From Variovorax sp. PAMC26660 (GTDB lineage Bacteria > Pseudomonadota > Gammaproteobacteria > Burkholderiales > Burkholderiaceae_C): a DNA stretch of 64,000 nt. Shown piece by piece: positions 18,523 to 25,872 of this stretch (position 1 is the stretch's first letter; the number at the start of each line of letters is the position of its first letter). A program made the position numbers and the translations under genes. The notes below the pieces were generated by a model. The model ran no database searches, was not told the DNA's origin, and saw only the letters and a list, made by a program, of their open reading frames with translations. The stretch spans positions 5,447,501 to 5,511,500 of the forward strand of contig NZ_CP060295.1 in the NCBI RefSeq assembly GCF_014302995.1, in the 5' to 3' direction.

Positions 18523-19743
18523 CTATTCAATCGGCAGCGCAGCGGGGAGTAACAAGATCGTCGTGAATCCGGCCAGCGGCGGCGCCAGCCAGCGCTGTGC
18601 CCGCGCCCGCCCGATGGCGCGCACGCGCCCGGCGGATTCCAGCTCGACCAGTGCGCGCTGCACGGTGCGCTGGCTGGCGCCAAGGGCCAGCGCCAGGGCC
18701 GACGTCGACCAGGCCGCGCCGTCGGAGAGCAGCGCCACCAGCGAGGCCTGGTCGCCGTCGATGGGGGGGGCCAGCACGACGACATCGCGCGCGCCGAGCG
18801 GCTTGAGGACAAAGCCCTGCGCAGTGGCCTCGATCTGCGCGAGGGCCTTGACGAGTGCGCGCAGCCGGCCGATCTCGACCCGCAGGCGCGCTCGATGCGT
18901 TTCGTCGGGGTGGCGGGTGCGGAACGCGCAGGCGATCAAGGCTTCCCGGTCGACATCGCCGGGCCATGCCTCGGCGAGCGCGCGCGCCAGCGCGAACAGC
19001 ACCGGCCGCCGTGCCAATGGCCGCCACGTATCTCCAGTGCCCACGCCGCGACGGCACGCGTCGACCACCAGCGCGTTGGAGGCCAGCAGTGCTGCGACTT
19101 CATCGAGGCGCAGCGGCTGTTCGCCATCGGCGAGAAGGCGCCGGGCGGCGGGGCGATCGAGCGCGGCCCGCGCTTCCGCCACCTCGGCCAGCAGCGCCGG
19201 CACGCGCGCGCGGTCGGCTGCCTCGTGCGCACGGGCGAGTGATTCCCGTGCCGCGTCGACGTGCAGGGAACGCAGCGACAGTTCTGCCGCAGCCAGCTCG
19301 GCCACTGCGGCGAGCGATGGCGGCAGGCCACGCACATCGAGCTGTGCCAGTGCGGCCGTGGCCTCGTCGAGGCGGCCGATCAACAAGAGCTTGCGCGCCG
19401 CGATCAGCCGGGCCTGCAGCGCGTTGGCACGGTCGCCATGCGCTTCCAGCGTGGCCGAGGCCGCCGCCAGTGCGCGCGGCGAGCCGCCGATGTCGCGCAT
19501 GGCCAGCGCCACTTCGGCTTCGGCGACGACGCAGCGCGCGCGTGCCAGCTCCTCGTGCGCGCCGAAACCGCGGGCAGCGCGCCGAAGCAGTTCGCGCGCG
19601 CGTGGATGCTCGCCAAGCTGGGCCATGGCGATGCCGCGCAGGGCCAGGGCCGGTGGATCGTCGCGCAGGGCGACCCGCTTGAGGGCGCCGAGCGCATCGC
19701 CGGCAGCGAGGGCGCGTGCGGAAGCGGCGATCAGGGAATCCAT
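18523..19743 (-). CDS. TPR-like protein with C-terminal helix-turn-helix (putative transcription regulator)
   Basis: About 406 residues. The N-terminal three-quarters is an Ala/Arg/Leu-rich helical repeat (TPR-like: ALALRGIAMAQLGEH, ARELLRRAARGFG). The C-terminus contains a winged-helix motif (ALALALGASQRTVQRALVELESAGRV, cut here to its key features: helix, turn, SQRTVQRAL recognition helix), so it probably binds DNA. ATG at 19743 avoids overlap with the kinase gene; ATG at 19788 would overlap it by 32 bp. It sits between the histidine kinase and the propeller/DUF899 genes, which suggests it regulates them. The coding strand carries a run of eight C (plus-strand G at 18763..18770) in the codons just before the DNA-binding domain, a possible slippage site. 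Confidence 0.65.
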   Translation of the reverse strand: MDSLIAASARALAAGDALGALKRVALRDDPPALALRGIAMAQLGEHPRARELLRRAARGFGAHEELARARCVVAEAEVALAMRDIGGSPRALAAASATLEAHGDRANALQARLIAARKLLLIGRLDEATAALAQLDVRGLPPSLAAVAELAAAELSLRSLHVDAARESLARAHEAADRARVPALLAEVAEARAALDRPAARRLLADGEQPLRLDEVAALLASNALVVDACRRGVGTGDTWRPLARRPVLFALARALAEAWPGDVDREALIACAFRTRHPDETHRARLRVEIGRLRALVKALAQIEATAQGFVLKPLGARDVVVLAPPIDGDQASLVALLSDGAAWSTSALALALGASQRTVQRALVELESAGRVRAIGRARAQRWLAPPLAGFTTILLLPAALPIE

Positions 19744-19756
19744 GGAGACGGTGCGA

Positions 19757-21760
19757 TCAGCCCCGGGCCTGAAAGGGGCCTTCGGCATCCGCCCCGATGT
19801 GAAGGGGCAGCCAGAGCGTGAAGCGGGTCCCGGTGCTGCCCGATTCCCAGTTCACGGTGCCGCCGATTGCCAGCGCGCGCTGCTGCTGGTTGCGCAGCCC
19901 CCGGCCATGTCGGTGCAGGGCCTCGTCCACGGCGAAGCCCGTGCCGTTGTCTTCGATCACCACGCGCACACCCTCGTCATCCGTTGCGGTGCTGAAGGTG
20001 ATGATGGTGGCCCGCGTGTGGCGCAGCACGTTGGCAATGCACTCCTGCATGATCCGCAAGATGTGCAGCGCGCTGCTCGGGTCCAGCCAGGGCAGCGCGG
20101 GCACGGTCTGCACTTCCCAGCGCAGCGCAACGCCAGCGCTCTCGATGCGCGGCGCCAGGCGAAAGCGCAAGGTTGCCAGCAGCAAAAGCAGATCGGCGTC
20201 CACGCTCTCCATGGAGTCGATCGCCAGCTTCAGGTCGTCCATGCAGCCTTTGAGCACGCCGGAGATTTCGGCGTCGTTCATGGCGCCTCGCTCGACGGAG
20301 CGGATGGCGCTGGTCAGCGACGAACCCAGGCCGTCGTGCATGTCCTGCATGAGGCGGCGGCGCTCGGCGCTGAGCATGTGCTGGTTCTCGATCACGCGCA
20401 GCCGCTGGTAGCTTTGCTCCAGTTCGGCTTCGCGCTCCTGCAGGCGCTGGGCCAGCCCGGTGTTCAGGCGGCCCACCTCGGCGAATGCGCCCGTGTACCG
20501 CTGGAACATGATGTACGAGAAGATGAAGAACAGGCCGATGATGGCGTAGGGCGAGGTGTACACGCTCTCCGCGCTGACAAGGTTGTTTTGCAGGAGCCCG
20601 TCATAGGAGGTGAATGCGACGGTCAGGACAGCCCAGCCCGCCACCAGCCGCCCTTCGGGAAATTTCGCGCGCAACGCCTTGCGCAAGTTCACCGCAAAGA
20701 TCAGCACAGCGATGGGCAACACCGTCAGGTTGAGCAGGGGCGTGAACAGGTAGAGACTGGCGATCGACGCCGACACATGAGGCAGCGTCGCGATGTTGCA
20801 GACCAGTGTCAGGGTCAACGAAAAACGGGTCAGCCAGGCCGAGGGCTGCTTGTGCAGGCGTTGCAGGAACAGGTGGATGAGGATGATCAGCCAGAGCATG
20901 GACGCAACGGTGATCCATTCGAACCACTCGTCCGAGACCGGAAGGTAATCGCCGCTCACGTAGTAGTGAAGCATCCGCAGGAAGGCGGTGGCCGAGATGG
21001 CGAAGAACAGCAGGTAGAGCGACTCGCGCCTTTTACCCACCCACACCGCGAACGCGAATGCACCGACCGCCAGGAACGCGGCGCTGCCCATGAACGGCAA
21101 CTGCACCTGCAGCAATTGGCGAATCTGGTAGCGCCAGTTCAATGAAGCCTGGTCGCCCACCCACAAGGTCGAGAATCCGCTCCCGCTGCTGCGCAGGCGG
21201 TTGACGCGAATCAGCACGGTCGCCGGTGCAGGCGTATCGGCCGTTGCGTTCAACGGCAGCAGCAGCGGACGGTTGAAACCGTTGTGCACGGGGCTGCCAT
21301 GCGACTGATAGAGCAGGACACCGTCGCCGTACACCGCAATGTGGCCCAGGGTCTTCCAGCGCGGAAGGTAGAGAAGGCGCTGCTGTGTCGATGGCGCGAG
21401 CCTGCTCAGATCGATGCGATACCAGTCGGAGACGGTTTGCACGGCGCCCGACGATGTGGGGACGAGTTCGCGCGGGGCTGTATAGGGGAGGCTGACCAGC
21501 TTCCATCCGTCGGCTGGAAGCCCGGCGTCTTCGACAAGCCGCGCAGGGGCGGAATAGCCCACGCCGGGAACGGACAGCAATTCAGCCTGCGTGAAGTGGA
21601 CGGCGCCATCGTGCGTTGGCAAGTCATCGGCGTGGGCCCAAGGCAAGGCGAACAGCGCCAGCGCCAGCCACAGCTTCGCGATGATCCATCGGGCAACCCA
21701 CCCACAGCCCTTGCTGCCCAGCGTGGTACGACGGCCAAGGGCAACGGGGGGCGGTTTCAT
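19757..21760 (-). CDS. 7TMR-DISM sensor histidine kinase (NarX/LuxR-partner type)
   Basis: Membrane sensor kinase of 667 residues. A signal peptide (residues 25-44) is followed by a periplasmic 7TMR-DISMED2-like domain (about 60-190), seven transmembrane spans (about 200-400), a coiled coil (about 405-455) and a HisKA_3 dimerisation domain with the phospho-acceptor in MQDMHDGLGSSL. A HATPase_c domain follows, with N-box NVLRHT and G-box DNGTGF. Such kinases normally phosphorylate NarL/LuxR-type regulators, but none is encoded nearby, so it looks like an orphan. I chose ATG at 21760, which gives the signal peptide; about 300 extra upstream codons in the same frame only shadow the DTW gene. It leads a five-gene leftward run. 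Confidence 0.88.
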   Translation of the reverse strand: MKPPPVALGRRTTLGSKGCGWVARWIIAKLWLALALFALPWAHADDLPTHDGAVHFTQAELLSVPGVGYSAPARLVEDAGLPADGWKLVSLPYTAPRELVPTSSGAVQTVSDWYRIDLSRLAPSTQQRLLYLPRWKTLGHIAVYGDGVLLYQSHGSPVHNGFNRPLLLPLNATADTPAPATVLIRVNRLRSSGSGFSTLWVGDQASLNWRYQIRQLLQVQLPFMGSAAFLAVGAFAFAVWVGKRRESLYLLFFAISATAFLRMLHYYVSGDYLPVSDEWFEWITVASMLWLIILIHLFLQRLHKQPSAWLTRFSLTLTLVCNIATLPHVSASIASLYLFTPLLNLTVLPIAVLIFAVNLRKALRAKFPEGRLVAGWAVLTVAFTSYDGLLQNNLVSAESVYTSPYAIIGLFFIFSYIMFQRYTGAFAEVGRLNTGLAQRLQEREAELEQSYQRLRVIENQHMLSAERRRLMQDMHDGLGSSLTSAIRSVERGAMNDAEISGVLKGCMDDLKLAIDSMESVDADLLLLLATLRFRLAPRIESAGVALRWEVQTVPALPWLDPSSALHILRIMQECIANVLRHTRATIITFSTATDDEGVRVVIEDNGTGFAVDEALHRHGRGLRNQQQRALAIGGTVNWESGSTGTRFTLWLPLHIGADAEGPFQARG

Positions 21761-21761
21761 C

Positions 21762-21779
21762 AGGACACAATTATGTCCT
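21762..21779. promoter_or_regulatory. Inverted repeat AGGACACAATTATGTCCT at the kinase start
   Basis: Six-bp perfect arms (AGGACA/TGTCCT) surround a six-base AT-rich centre, two bases upstream of the kinase ATG in the 108-bp divergent gap to the DTW gene. It resembles an autoregulatory operator. It shares GGAC...GTCC half-sites with the palindrome at 16172..16189, but the spacing differs. Confidence 0.35.
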
Positions 21780-21868
21780 CGACCAATCCAACGTCTTGTC
21801 GCGGGTTCTTGTGACCTGCAATCGAGCGTGCGGTGCCCTCGATGAAGGCATGCCCGAGAATCTTCGTC

Positions 21869-22648
21869 ATGCCCCACGCCGTTTCTCTCCTGCGTGCCGC
21901 CCGTCTGGCGCGCAGTGCCAAGCCTTTTCTCGCCCGTGGCGGTTTCAAGCGCGAGCGCTGTGCCGGCTGCCGGCTCCTGCCCACCCACTGCATGTGCAGC
22001 TTGCGTCCGTCGGTAGACACACGCGCAGGGGTGTGCCTGCTCATGGCCGACATTGAGCCGCTCAAGCCGAGCAACACGGGCTGGCTGATCGCCGACGTGG
22101 TGGCCGATACCTTCGCCTTCGGCTGGGCGCGTACCGAAACAGACCCCGCGCTTCTGGCGCTGTTGAGCGATCCGCAATGGCAACCCTATGTGGTGTTCCC
22201 GGGGCAATACGCGGCGCCCGAGCGGGTGGTGCGCGCCGTCCAGTCGCCCGAGCCTATTCGTGGCGAGACCGGAAAACGCCCACTGTTCATCCTGCTGGAC
22301 GGAACCTGGGCCGAGGCACGCAAGATGTTCAGCAGAAGCCCCTACCTGGACCCGTTGCCGGTGCTGAGCCTGGAGCCGGAACAGGCATCGCAGTACAAGC
22401 TGCGCAACTCCGGCCGCGATGACCACTTCTGCACCAGTGAGGTCGCCGCCCTGTGCATGCGCCTGGCGGGCGAGCATGTTGCCGAGCAAACGCTGCAGGC
22501 CTATTTGGCGGTATTCACCCACCACTATCTGCGTGCGAAGAACCAGCAGCCCATTGCGTGGGACGGCGCTGCACACCAGCGATTGCGCGAGGTGTCTGTC
22601 TTGTCCCGCGAAGAGGGTGCTGCCGCTTTTCCGCCTGCCACACAATGA
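21869..22648 (+). CDS. DTW-domain protein (tRNA-uridine aminocarboxypropyltransferase-like)
   Basis: A 259-residue DTW-domain enzyme. Family members (TapT/YfiP) transfer the 3-amino-3-carboxypropyl group from SAM to a tRNA uridine. Near the N-terminus is a zinc-knuckle pattern CAGCRLLPTHCMC. The diagnostic DTW motif is present as LLDGTWAEARKM, and LSLEPEQASQYKLR follows as in the family. ATG at 21869 is chosen (CGAGAA upstream); ATG 21842 and GTG 21833 are in-frame alternatives. It is transcribed divergently from the kinase, and its stop overlaps the next gene's start (ATGA at 22645). Confidence 0.85.
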   Translation: MPHAVSLLRAARLARSAKPFLARGGFKRERCAGCRLLPTHCMCSLRPSVDTRAGVCLLMADIEPLKPSNTGWLIADVVADTFAFGWARTETDPALLALLSDPQWQPYVVFPGQYAAPERVVRAVQSPEPIRGETGKRPLFILLDGTWAEARKMFSRSPYLDPLPVLSLEPEQASQYKLRNSGRDDHFCTSEVAALCMRLAGEHVAEQTLQAYLAVFTHHYLRAKNQQPIAWDGAAHQRLREVSVLSREEGAAAFPPATQ

Positions 22649-23061
22649 GCGCCATGCACAAGAGATCACTTTTCCCCATGCACATGTGGGTGCTCGTCGC
22701 CGTGTATTTCATCGCCAGCCTGGCGCACTTTGCCCACAACGCCGAGTTCATCGCCTTCTATCCCAACATGCCGGGTTGGCTGACCCGAGAGCATGTGTAC
22801 CTTGCCTGGTTGGCCATCACCAGCCTGGGCGTTGCCGGTCTCCTCGTTGCGCGGCTCGGTCTTCATGCGTTGGGCGTTGTTCTTGTCGGCGCCTACGGGG
22901 CCTTGGGGCTCGACGGCCTCGCTCACTACACGCTGGCCCTTTGTTCCGAGCACACGCTTGCAACGAATCTCACCATCTGGTGCGAGGCTGTCAGCGGGCT
23001 TGTGCTGATGCTTGCTTCGGTGCTGTGGCTTGCTCGTCGCAACGGCTTCCCGCGCATTTGA
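22645..23061 (+). CDS. Small four-helix integral membrane protein
   Basis: A 138-residue protein with about four hydrophobic segments (VAVYFIASLAHFAHNAEF, YLAWLAITSLGVAGLLVA, LGVVLVGAYGALGLDGL, LVLMLASVLWLA). Charged loops carry several histidines in or next to the spans (LAHFAHNAEF, LAHYTL). The ATG at 22645 overlaps the DTW stop by four bases, so the two are translationally coupled; an in-frame ATG at 22654 is the alternative. I do not recognise the family. The repeated His residues could ligate metal or haem, but this is only a suggestion. Confidence 0.6.
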   Translation: MSAMHKRSLFPMHMWVLVAVYFIASLAHFAHNAEFIAFYPNMPGWLTREHVYLAWLAITSLGVAGLLVARLGLHALGVVLVGAYGALGLDGLAHYTLALCSEHTLATNLTIWCEAVSGLVLMLASVLWLARRNGFPRI

Positions 23062-23163
23062 GTGCTTCTGCGGGGCCTCGAGCCCCCTGATGTGCCCCTG
23101 TCCGGAAAGACGACCGGTACCTCAGCCGGCTACAGTCCACCAGAAGAAAGAGTTCTCCCGTCC

Positions 23164-23913
23164 ATGACCTGGTCACTGTTCTACCGTTTCGACAACGAGG
23201 TGCCCACCGACTTCCACGAACTGCGCCAATTCGGTCGTTCGCTGTGGTCCGCGAACGGCAAGACGAAGACCATGGGGCGCACCATGGTCACCGAGTTCGC
23301 CAGTCCGCAAGCCGCGAAGGATGCCCTCGCGCAGCGCAACCGCGAGATCGAGGCTCAGGGCTACAGGCGGGTGCGCCAAGGCACGCACGATCCCGACCGC
23401 CTCGACTTCCCCCTGCTCACCGCCGAAATTCGCGAAGGCGCTCGCCGCGCCTTCCAGGCCATCCGCGCGGCCCACCCCGACGAGACGATCCGCCTCTTCG
23501 CGCTGGGCAGCGACGACGGCGCGATGACCATCGTCCACGCCGTCAGCCATCTTGCCCTGGGCGCACCGGGCGAGATGGACGATGAAAGCGAGGTCTGGTG
23601 CTTCGCCGAGTGGCCACACACAGAGGGCGGCGAATTTCTCGACATCGCCTACCGCATGATCCTGGCTTGCCACCGCAGCGACTTGCCTTGCAACGTTGAA
23701 TTCGACGTCTTGTACGCCGGCCTCTTCGAGGCTTGCATCGCCGCGATGGAGCAACTCGACCGCGAAGGCTTCTTTGGCGCCGGCGACGTGCGCGAAGAGG
23801 TGGTGCTGCTGTGCCAAAGCGAAGGCACGGAGGATATGGAAGGCTCGATCGGTCGACTCAACACGCCGCGCGTGGTGCGTCGACTCGAACGCTGGATCAA
23901 GCTCTGCGAATGA
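23164..23913 (+). CDS. WGR-like domain fused to DUF4303
   Basis: A 249-residue cytoplasmic protein. Residues 1-60 look like a WGR domain: the FGR core, GKTKTMGRTMVTEFAS, then a helix AAKDALAQRNREIEAQGY, as in MolR/PARP-type WGR modules. Residues 75-245 fit DUF4303: the LFALGSDDGAMTIVHAVS core and a C-terminal acidic/hydrophobic region ending RRLERWIKLCE. WGR domains bind nucleic acid or protein partners; DUF4303 has no known activity, though it is found near toxin/immunity loci. ATG at 23164 is chosen because it starts the WGR domain. The gene is monocistronic between a membrane protein and a gene-poor stretch. Confidence 0.65.
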   Translation: MTWSLFYRFDNEVPTDFHELRQFGRSLWSANGKTKTMGRTMVTEFASPQAAKDALAQRNREIEAQGYRRVRQGTHDPDRLDFPLLTAEIREGARRAFQAIRAAHPDETIRLFALGSDDGAMTIVHAVSHLALGAPGEMDDESEVWCFAEWPHTEGGEFLDIAYRMILACHRSDLPCNVEFDVLYAGLFEACIAAMEQLDREGFFGAGDVREEVVLLCQSEGTEDMEGSIGRLNTPRVVRRLERWIKLCE

Positions 23914-24530
23914 GGCCCTCTGGCGGATCAACGATGTCCGCCTGCGGATGACCGGGTTCACCGATTGACCTAGGCTGAATCGGGTATGGCACCCCGGTGC
24001 AGTTTCGATGTCCACTTGCCTCCCTGCAAAAAGGGAAAAGCAAATGGGAACGAAGGCATTCCACAGCGCAATCGTCAGTTTGAAGCTGCCAGGCGACATG
24101 AGCGCCAGCGAGGAGATCGCGGCCCTGAGAGCGGCTGGTATTCCAGTCGACGCGCTGTGCAATGCCGAATCAGGCTTTCTCTTCGTGCGAGCCAGTCTGG
24201 ACAAAAGAACGAACTACTTCCGGTGGTTTGCTGGTGACATCGGGAGTTGCGGGGCTCCATCTTTTTCCGCCCTGAAAAATACGGCTCTATCCGTCGCACC
24301 GTCACCCGTCCAGCATCGTGCGGGCGTACCTGGACTATTGCCAGAACCATCCGACGCCATGTCTCGGTGCACGTTGATGGAGAGCGGGGCCCGGCGCACC
24401 CTGAGCCCGCACAGGCGCTGAACCCACGTCGCGCCACGCGAAGTCATTCGACCGTCACGAAGCGTCACTAGCATCCGCTTGAACATGCCCCCGCCGGGCG
24501 GCGGCCTTCGCCGGGCGTATCGACGATCTC
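23914..24530. other. Gene-poor stretch with at most one small uncertain ORF
   Basis: 617 bp between the WGR-DUF4303 gene and the STN gene, of visibly lower GC and less regular codon usage than its neighbours. Only the small ORF at 24044..24421 has a plausible start with a purine-rich leader. I see no RNA gene, repeat or convincing terminator. The promoter of the STN-sigma-FecR genes should lie in its last 100 bp, but I cannot place it. Confidence 0.5.
24044..24421 (+). CDS. Hypothetical small protein (uncertain)
   Basis: A possible 125-residue protein. It starts at ATG 24044 behind a purine-rich AAAAAGGGAAAAG leader, a plausible ribosome-binding region. The first 75 residues (MGTKAFHSAIVSLKLPGD, then an alpha-helical SASEEIAALRAAGI segment) look protein-like. 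The rest is Ser/Pro/Arg-rich and may be read-through after a frameshift, because other frames stay open over the same bases. No family recognised. It may be a decayed gene. Confidence 0.3.
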   Translation: MGTKAFHSAIVSLKLPGDMSASEEIAALRAAGIPVDALCNAESGFLFVRASLDKRTNYFRWFAGDIGSCGAPSFSALKNTALSVAPSPVQHRAGVPGLLPEPSDAMSRCTLMESGARRTLSPHRR

Positions 24531-25283
24531 ATGCGGCATGAACCTCCCTTCACTTTCACATTGGCAAGCAGCTTGGCTGCGCCCGCCGTCGCGCTTGCGC
24601 TGGCGGGCTGCATGACGCTGGCGGCCTTGAATGTGCGGGCGCAGACCGGGGTGGTGGCGCCGCGCGGCGACCGCACCGATGAGCGCGTCCGCTTCGACAT
24701 CGCACGACAGCCGTTGACAACGGCGCTGGAGCAGTACGGCCTTGCGACGGGTCTGCCGGTGTTCTTCGACGCGGCGCTGGTGGCCGGGCGCAACTCGACG
24801 CCGGTGCAGGCATCGGCCACGCCGACCGAGGCATTGCACACGCTGCTGCAAGGCACCGGCCTCGTCGCCGACTACACCGGCACCGGGTCGAGCGCCGTCT
24901 TCGTGCTCAAGCCCGCATCGAACGATGTCGCGCAGCCCACGCCCCGCGCGATGCCCGACGCCGCACCCGCAGCCCCCGTGCACCGCAGCTACGACGGCCT
25001 CGTTCAAACCCGCATCTGGGAAGCCTTCTGCGGCAACCCGCGCACCGCGCCCGGCAGCTACCGCACCGCCATGCGCTTCGTGATCGACGGCACCGGCCGC
25101 ATCGCCAACGCCTTCCTGTTGCACACCAGCGGCGACCGCGCACGCGACGGCGCGATCCTCGACACCCTGCGGCAGATCCGCATCGAACAGCCGCCGCCGC
25201 CCGACATGGCGCAGCCGCTCACGATGCTGATTCTTCCGCGCTCGCAAACGCCGGGGCTCGAATGCCCGGCGGCGCGGCACTGA
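24531..25283 (+). CDS. Soluble periplasmic STN + TonB-C-like signalling protein
   Basis: A 250-residue exported protein, probably the periplasmic trigger of the adjacent sigma/anti-sigma pair. Residues 10-38 are a signal peptide. Residues 52-126 match the secretin/TonB short N-terminal (STN) domain: FDIARQPLTTALEQYG, then a strand-loop ending VLVADYTG-like. Residues 127-160 are a Pro/Ala linker. Residues 161-237 resemble the TonB C-terminal domain (MRFVIDGTGRIANAFLL and PPPDMAQPL). STN domains normally sit on TonB-dependent receptors or secretins and contact FecR; here there is no outer-membrane barrel. The sigma-factor gene starts 10 nt downstream. The ATG at 24531 has no strong ribosome-binding site. 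The domain reading is fairly secure, the signalling role inferred. Confidence 0.7.
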   Translation: MRHEPPFTFTLASSLAAPAVALALAGCMTLAALNVRAQTGVVAPRGDRTDERVRFDIARQPLTTALEQYGLATGLPVFFDAALVAGRNSTPVQASATPTEALHTLLQGTGLVADYTGTGSSAVFVLKPASNDVAQPTPRAMPDAAPAAPVHRSYDGLVQTRIWEAFCGNPRTAPGSYRTAMRFVIDGTGRIANAFLLHTSGDRARDGAILDTLRQIRIEQPPPPDMAQPLTMLILPRSQTPGLECPAARH

Positions 25284-25293
25284 GCCGCCTGCG

Positions 25294-25842
25294 ATGCCCG
25301 AGAACGCGCTGCCCGCGCTTCGCAATTTCCTGGTCGCGCGCTATGACGAGCTGAAGCAGCGCCTTGCGCGCCGGCTCGGCAACGCCGACCAGGCCGGCGA
25401 TGCGCTGCAGGACACCTGGCTGCGCCTGGAAAGCCGCGACGACATCGACGGCGTGCGCGATCCGGCTTCGTACCTGCTGCGCGTGGCCGTCAACCTGGCC
25501 TACGACCAGTCGAGCCGGCAGGGCCGGCTGGCCACCGCCGAAGAAATCGATGCGGTGCTCGAAGAGGCGCATGACCCCGCGCCCGGCCCGGCGCAGATCG
25601 CGGAAGACCGCTCCGAGATGGCCGCGCTGGCCGCGCTGATCGAGCGCATGCCGGCACGGCGCCGGCAGATATTGGTGATGGTGCGCTGGGAGCATCTGCC
25701 GCAGCGCGAGGTGGCGGCGCGGCTCGGGATTTCGCTGCGCACGGTCGAGAAAGAACTCAAGGACGCGCACGACTACTGCGCCGCCCGCATGGGCCGTCCG
25801 CTCGCCATGCCCGCGTCGACGTCTGCACCGCATGAAAAATAA
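25294..25842 (+). CDS. ECF sigma factor, FecI-like
   Basis: A 182-residue extracytoplasmic-function sigma-70 factor. Region 2 spans about residues 8-78 (AGDALQDTWLRLESRDD, PASYLLRVAVNLAYDQ) and region 4 about 108-165 (MPARRRQILVMVRWEHL, then the HTH QREVAARLGISLRTVEKE). Region 1 and region 3 are absent, as expected of the FecI group. The next gene is its FecR-like anti-sigma factor, 30 bp on, and the upstream gene encodes an STN protein, so this is a cell-surface-signalling sigma factor. Its likely targets are the giant haemagglutinin gene downstream and perhaps its paralogue. No target promoter could be assigned with certainty. Confidence 0.9.
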   Translation: MPENALPALRNFLVARYDELKQRLARRLGNADQAGDALQDTWLRLESRDDIDGVRDPASYLLRVAVNLAYDQSSRQGRLATAEEIDAVLEEAHDPAPGPAQIAEDRSEMAALAALIERMPARRRQILVMVRWEHLPQREVAARLGISLRTVEKELKDAHDYCAARMGRPLAMPASTSAPHEK

Positions 25843-25872
25843 AGTGCGGTTCCCCGCGCCCAGAACAGTCTC

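Noticed and set aside
16661..21145. 1494-residue plus-strand frame
   Set aside because: It runs antisense to five convincing minus-strand genes (membrane protein to kinase) and changes composition along its length; it has no domain.
21761..22669. N-terminal extension of the histidine kinase by about 300 residues
   Set aside because: The extension is antisense to the DTW gene and carries no domain, whereas ATG 21760 is followed at once by a signal peptide.
24214..24486. 90-residue minus-strand frame overlapping the uncertain ORF
   Set aside because: No ribosome-binding site, Arg-rich, and overlaps the better-supported plus-strand start at 24044.
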